In this document: piece after piece, positions 61,298-64,000 of the stretch
Layout: each line of letters starts with the position of its first letter
How positions within the stretch are numbered: position 1 is the stretch's first letter
Source: Kribbella sp. CA-293567
GTDB lineage: Bacteria; Actinomycetota; Actinomycetes; Propionibacteriales; Kribbellaceae
DNA: 64,000 nucleotides
Direction of reading: 5' to 3'
Assembly: GCF_027627575.1 (NCBI RefSeq)
Contig: NZ_CP114065.1
Location: 5,270,001-5,334,000 of the forward strand
Made by a program: the position numbers and the translations under genes
The notes under the pieces: model-generated
The model's database searches: none
What the model was told of the DNA's origin: nothing
What the model saw: only the letters and a program-made list of their open reading frames with translations

Positions 61298-62122
61298 GTG
61301 GCTGATCGGTATGGGAACGACGTGTTGTCCGGGGACTGGCGTAAGCCCAAGAACGGGCGGACCGTCGATCTGGTGATCGAGAAGGGGCTGGTGGTCGAGG
61401 AACCCAGTTCGGGGTACGTCGGCGCCGTGGTCCGGTGGGAGCACGGGGTGGTCGATCTCGAGGACCGGCGCGGGAAGATCAAGACGTATCCGCTCGGGCC
61501 GGGGTTCTGGGTGGACGGCAAGCCGGTCAACCTGGTGGCGCCGAAGAAGGCCGGGCCGGCCAGGAAGACGCACACCGCGTCGGGGTCGGTGGCGGTCTCC
61601 AACGTGCGGGCCAAGGTCGCGCGGGCCAGCCGGATCTACGTCGAGGGCCGCCACGACGCCGAACTGGTGGAGCGGGTCTGGGGCGACGACCTGCGGATCG
61701 AGAGTGTCGTCGTCGAGTACATGGAGGGCATCGACGACCTGCCGGCCATCGTCAGCCGGTTCCGGCCCGGGCCCGGCCGCCGGCTCGGCGTGCTGGTCGA
61801 CCACCTGGTCGAGGGCTCCAAGGAGTCCAGGATCGCGGCCGAGATCAGCAACCGCGACGTGCTCGTCGTCGGTCACCCGTTCATCGACATCTGGGAGGCG
61901 GTCAAGCCGTCGTCGCTGGGGATCGCGGCCTGGCCGAAGATCCCGCGCGGGCAGGACTGGAAGAAGGGCGTGCTGCAGACCTTCGGCTGGCCGGCCACCG
62001 ACCAGGCCGACGTCGCCGCCGCGTGGAAGCACATCCAGTCCAAGGTGCGCAGCTACGCCGATCTGGAGCCGGAACTGCTCGGCCGGGTCGAGGAACTCAT
62101 CGATTTCGTGACGCAGGACTGA
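61298..62122 (+). CDS. DUF3097 family protein
   Basis: A 274-residue actinobacteria-specific protein. N-terminal beta region (1-85; VRWEHGVVDLEDRRGKIKTYPLGPGFW), then a block RIYVEGRHDAELVERVWGDDLR and LGVLVDHLVEGSKESRIA that resembles a TOPRIM fold (Glu in VEG, Asp in VDHL), and VGHPFIDIWEAVKP. Function unknown; the TOPRIM-like reading suggests nucleic-acid work (inference). GTG start. Its last 26 bp overlap the convergent patatin-like gene. Confidence 0.85.
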   Translation: MADRYGNDVLSGDWRKPKNGRTVDLVIEKGLVVEEPSSGYVGAVVRWEHGVVDLEDRRGKIKTYPLGPGFWVDGKPVNLVAPKKAGPARKTHTASGSVAVSNVRAKVARASRIYVEGRHDAELVERVWGDDLRIESVVVEYMEGIDDLPAIVSRFRPGPGRRLGVLVDHLVEGSKESRIAAEISNRDVLVVGHPFIDIWEAVKPSSLGIAAWPKIPRGQDWKKGVLQTFGWPATDQADVAAAWKHIQSKVRSYADLEPELLGRVEELIDFVTQD

Positions 62123-64000
62123 TCGGCGGCACCCGTTCCTCGATCCAGCCGCGAATCCGCCGTCGCACCCGCCGGATCAACAGCGATCCGGCGAACGCCA
62201 CCACCCCGGCGGTCAGCAGTACGCCGGCCAGCAGGGCCGCGATGATCCGTACGCCGGCCGACTCCACCACCCCGGCCAGTACCAGCAACAGCAGCGCGCC
62301 ACCGAGCAGCGCCGGTGGCAACCAGCGCTGGAAGATCAGCGGCCGTCGAGCCGGTGTCAGCTCGACGTTCTTCACCAGCCGGTGCCAGAGGCTGTGCCGG
62401 GCCGGTTCGGTGAACCACCGGGCGACCTGCAGCAACCAGGTCTCCGGCTTGTTCTTCCGCCCTGCCATCGCCTTGACCCAGTCGCCGACCACCGGGTTCA
62501 GCCCGCCCGACACCTCGACCATCCGGTCAGCCAGCCCTTTGGTCGTCGCCATCCCTTCGGGACTCGTGTTGAGCTCGTCCCGCATGGTCGTGAGCGCGGC
62601 CGGCCCAGCATCGACGGGAAAGTCCTCCGCCAGTCGCTGCACCCGCTCGGCGACCTTCTCCAGCTTCCACTCCTCCGCCTCCAGGACGAGCCGCTGAGTC
62701 TCGCGGATCCAGTCCCGGTCGGCACCGAGCATCGCGCCGAGGTGCGCGACGCAGTGCAGCCGGCCCATCAGCCAGTCCCAGCGCCGCCAGTCCGCCGCCC
62801 CGAACGCACCGAAGTGACCGACCTGGGAGCCGTACAGGATCCGGTCCTTCAGGTCGTTGGCGATCGACCCTTCCGGCAGTTCGTCGAGCAGCCGGAGCGG
62901 GATGTCCGGGCCGAGCCGCAGGAACTGGAACGGTGCACTGCGTTGCTGCGGCGTCCGCGCCGACGTGCAGCGCGAGACGATCTCCACCTCCAGCGCCGTC
63001 TCCACCACCTCGGCGCCGACCACCTCGATCAGCGCGGCGAACTCGTCGCCCAGCGCCCGCTGCACCTGCAACGCCTCGAAGATGTCGTTGACCGCGACCG
63101 CGACGGCCTCCGCTCCACCCGCGGGCTGGAGATCCAGATCCGCCGCGGCCAACTGCTCGGCCAGCGCGTCCCGCACCGCCTGGACCTTCAGCAGGGTGTC
63201 ACTCGTCGCCTTCAACCGCCGTTCGAGCTCAGCCCGCTGGTCCCGGGGCGCGCTGCTGATACGGGTTCGAAGCGACCGCAGTACCAGCCGTACGACGCGC
63301 TCCGCGGCGCCCGTTCCCCAAGCCCAGCAGGGATTCCCGGCCTGATCTCGAGTCAGCGGCGCGATCGACCCGTCCGGCTCCGGCACCCAAGGATGTTTCG
63401 TGCCGAGGATCTCGTCGATCTCCGCCTCGGACAACGCCGATGCCGCGTCCAGCACCGTCGACTGGTCGTGCGTCGCAACGGTGACAGCCTCCCAGACACC
63501 TCCCGCCGCCCGCCCTCGCGCGTACGCCGGTTGCAGCAACGCGGCCGCCTGCTGCAACCGGTCCCGCTCAGCTTGTTGCCCGATGCAACGATCGAAGAGC
63601 CGCTGCGAGTCCGACCAGGACGCGTCCGCCTCCAGCAGCAGCCGTTCGAGCTGCTCCACGTCGGAGCGGAAATCCACCTCCCGCGGGAACTGCACGGCCG
63701 ACATCGCCGCCACCCGCCAGTTCGGTTCGGTCGCGTCGGCCAAGCGGGTCTCGGCCGCCGTGCCGATGCCCGCCGACGGTACGACGTACAGGACGTAGCG
63801 GCTCGCGCGTCCGGTGACCGGGCGGCGGGCGACGACGTCGAGCACCGGCCCGAACGGCGCGTTGTCGAGCACGCCGCCATCCACCAGCCACGTCCCCGAT
63901 TCCGCCTGCGTGGGCTGGACCCGCGGCGGTGAGGCCGCCATGTTCGGCGTCTCCAGCACCGGGCCGAAAGCGGCCGGGAACGACGCCGACGCGCGCGCCG
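62097..64000 (-). CDS. Patatin-like/DUF3376 protein (5' end outside window)
   Basis: The visible 634 C-terminal codons begin within a patatin lipase domain: SASFPAAFGPV and TWLVDGGVLDNAPFGPVLD carry the Asp-Gly dyad; the Ser of GxSxG lies beyond the window. A long helical middle (about 150-470 of the visible part) matches the DUF3376-type extension, and two hydrophobic helices near the C-terminus (LLGGALLLLVLAGVV, IIAALLAGVLLTAGVVAFAG) anchor it to the membrane. Probably a membrane-bound lipid acyl hydrolase. Frame stays open to base 64000. Confidence 0.85.
   Translation of the reverse strand, partial: ARASASFPAAFGPVLETPNMAASPPRVQPTQAESGTWLVDGGVLDNAPFGPVLDVVARRPVTGRASRYVLYVVPSAGIGTAAETRLADATEPNWRVAAMSAVQFPREVDFRSDVEQLERLLLEADASWSDSQRLFDRCIGQQAERDRLQQAAALLQPAYARGRAAGGVWEAVTVATHDQSTVLDAASALSEAEIDEILGTKHPWVPEPDGSIAPLTRDQAGNPCWAWGTGAAERVVRLVLRSLRTRISSAPRDQRAELERRLKATSDTLLKVQAVRDALAEQLAAADLDLQPAGGAEAVAVAVNDIFEALQVQRALGDEFAALIEVVGAEVVETALEVEIVSRCTSARTPQQRSAPFQFLRLGPDIPLRLLDELPEGSIANDLKDRILYGSQVGHFGAFGAADWRRWDWLMGRLHCVAHLGAMLGADRDWIRETQRLVLEAEEWKLEKVAERVQRLAEDFPVDAGPAALTTMRDELNTSPEGMATTKGLADRMVEVSGGLNPVVGDWVKAMAGRKNKPETWLLQVARWFTEPARHSLWHRLVKNVELTPARRPLIFQRWLPPALLGGALLLLVLAGVVESAGVRIIAALLAGVLLTAGVVAFAGSLLIRRVRRRIRGWIEERVPPISPASRNR

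Overview
The window looks like 64 kb of chromosome from a high-GC actinomycete. Evidence: dense GTG starts, 4-base start/stop overlaps, a mycothiol-dependent formaldehyde dehydrogenase, an F420-type PPOX protein, FAAL/PKS-like genes, and the block era - CDA-like - CBS hemolysin - ybeY - phoH ... rsmE - dnaJ - hrcA, an order shared with mycobacteria and streptomycetes. A Nocardioidaceae host such as Kribbella is my inference from overall gene content and is not proven. I see no rRNA, tRNA, CRISPR array, prophage or transposase gene. No gene-free stretch exceeds 300 bases.

Layout. 1-1094: 5' part of glyS, an ABM-fold protein, a small membrane protein. 1092-7319: sugar-acid and polysaccharide use: a ManD-type dehydratase, a DUF305 lipoprotein, and a secreted pair (discoidin-GH16 glucanase plus discoidin-DUF1996 protein) diverging from a LacI repressor over a shared region with LacI-type palindromes. 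7320-7479: a 160-bp MITE-like foldback element. 7480-14251: a seven-gene tightly overlapping ebo cluster (eboF, E, B, A, sugar isomerase, eboC prenyltransferase, inositol-phosphate synthase). 14390-18966: zinc homeostasis: His-rich YibE/F protein, znuACB and zur around a Zur box. 19080-20779: mycothiol formaldehyde detoxification pair. 20897-24592: ABC exporter with its own two-component system. 24605-29179: coiled-coil proteins, uppS, recO, an NmrA-like reductase and an aldo/keto reductase.

29396-34996: FtsX-type ABC exporter with two ATPases and a secreted protein. 35012-42299: a GNAT-GNAT-Nudix fusion, leuA with a leucine-rich leader peptide, PPOX protein, GNATs, LysR and nitroreductase. 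42301-52278: the conserved era-to-hrcA block, interrupted by a zinc-PLC-like protein and an ECF sigma/GerMN-Gmad2 operon; hrcA carries a CIRCE element. 52400-54129: oxidoreductase plus ThuA pair. 54275-57147: a lone EF-Tu domain-2 protein, an MBL hydrolase and an NCS1 permease. 57188-60597: an ACP-(dead KS)-(dead AT) protein coupled to a fatty-acyl-AMP ligase, the most unusual system here. 60633-61279: Phd/PIN toxin-antitoxin. 61298-64000: DUF3097 protein and a truncated patatin-like membrane protein.

Themes: several units are explained by visible control sites (Zur box on a leaderless start, CIRCE, LacI palindromes, leucine attenuation leader, ECF-type promoter, TA operator repeats). The best candidates for new biology are the catalytically dead PKS relic with FAAL, and the foldback element whose target-site copies supply the stop codons of both flanking genes.
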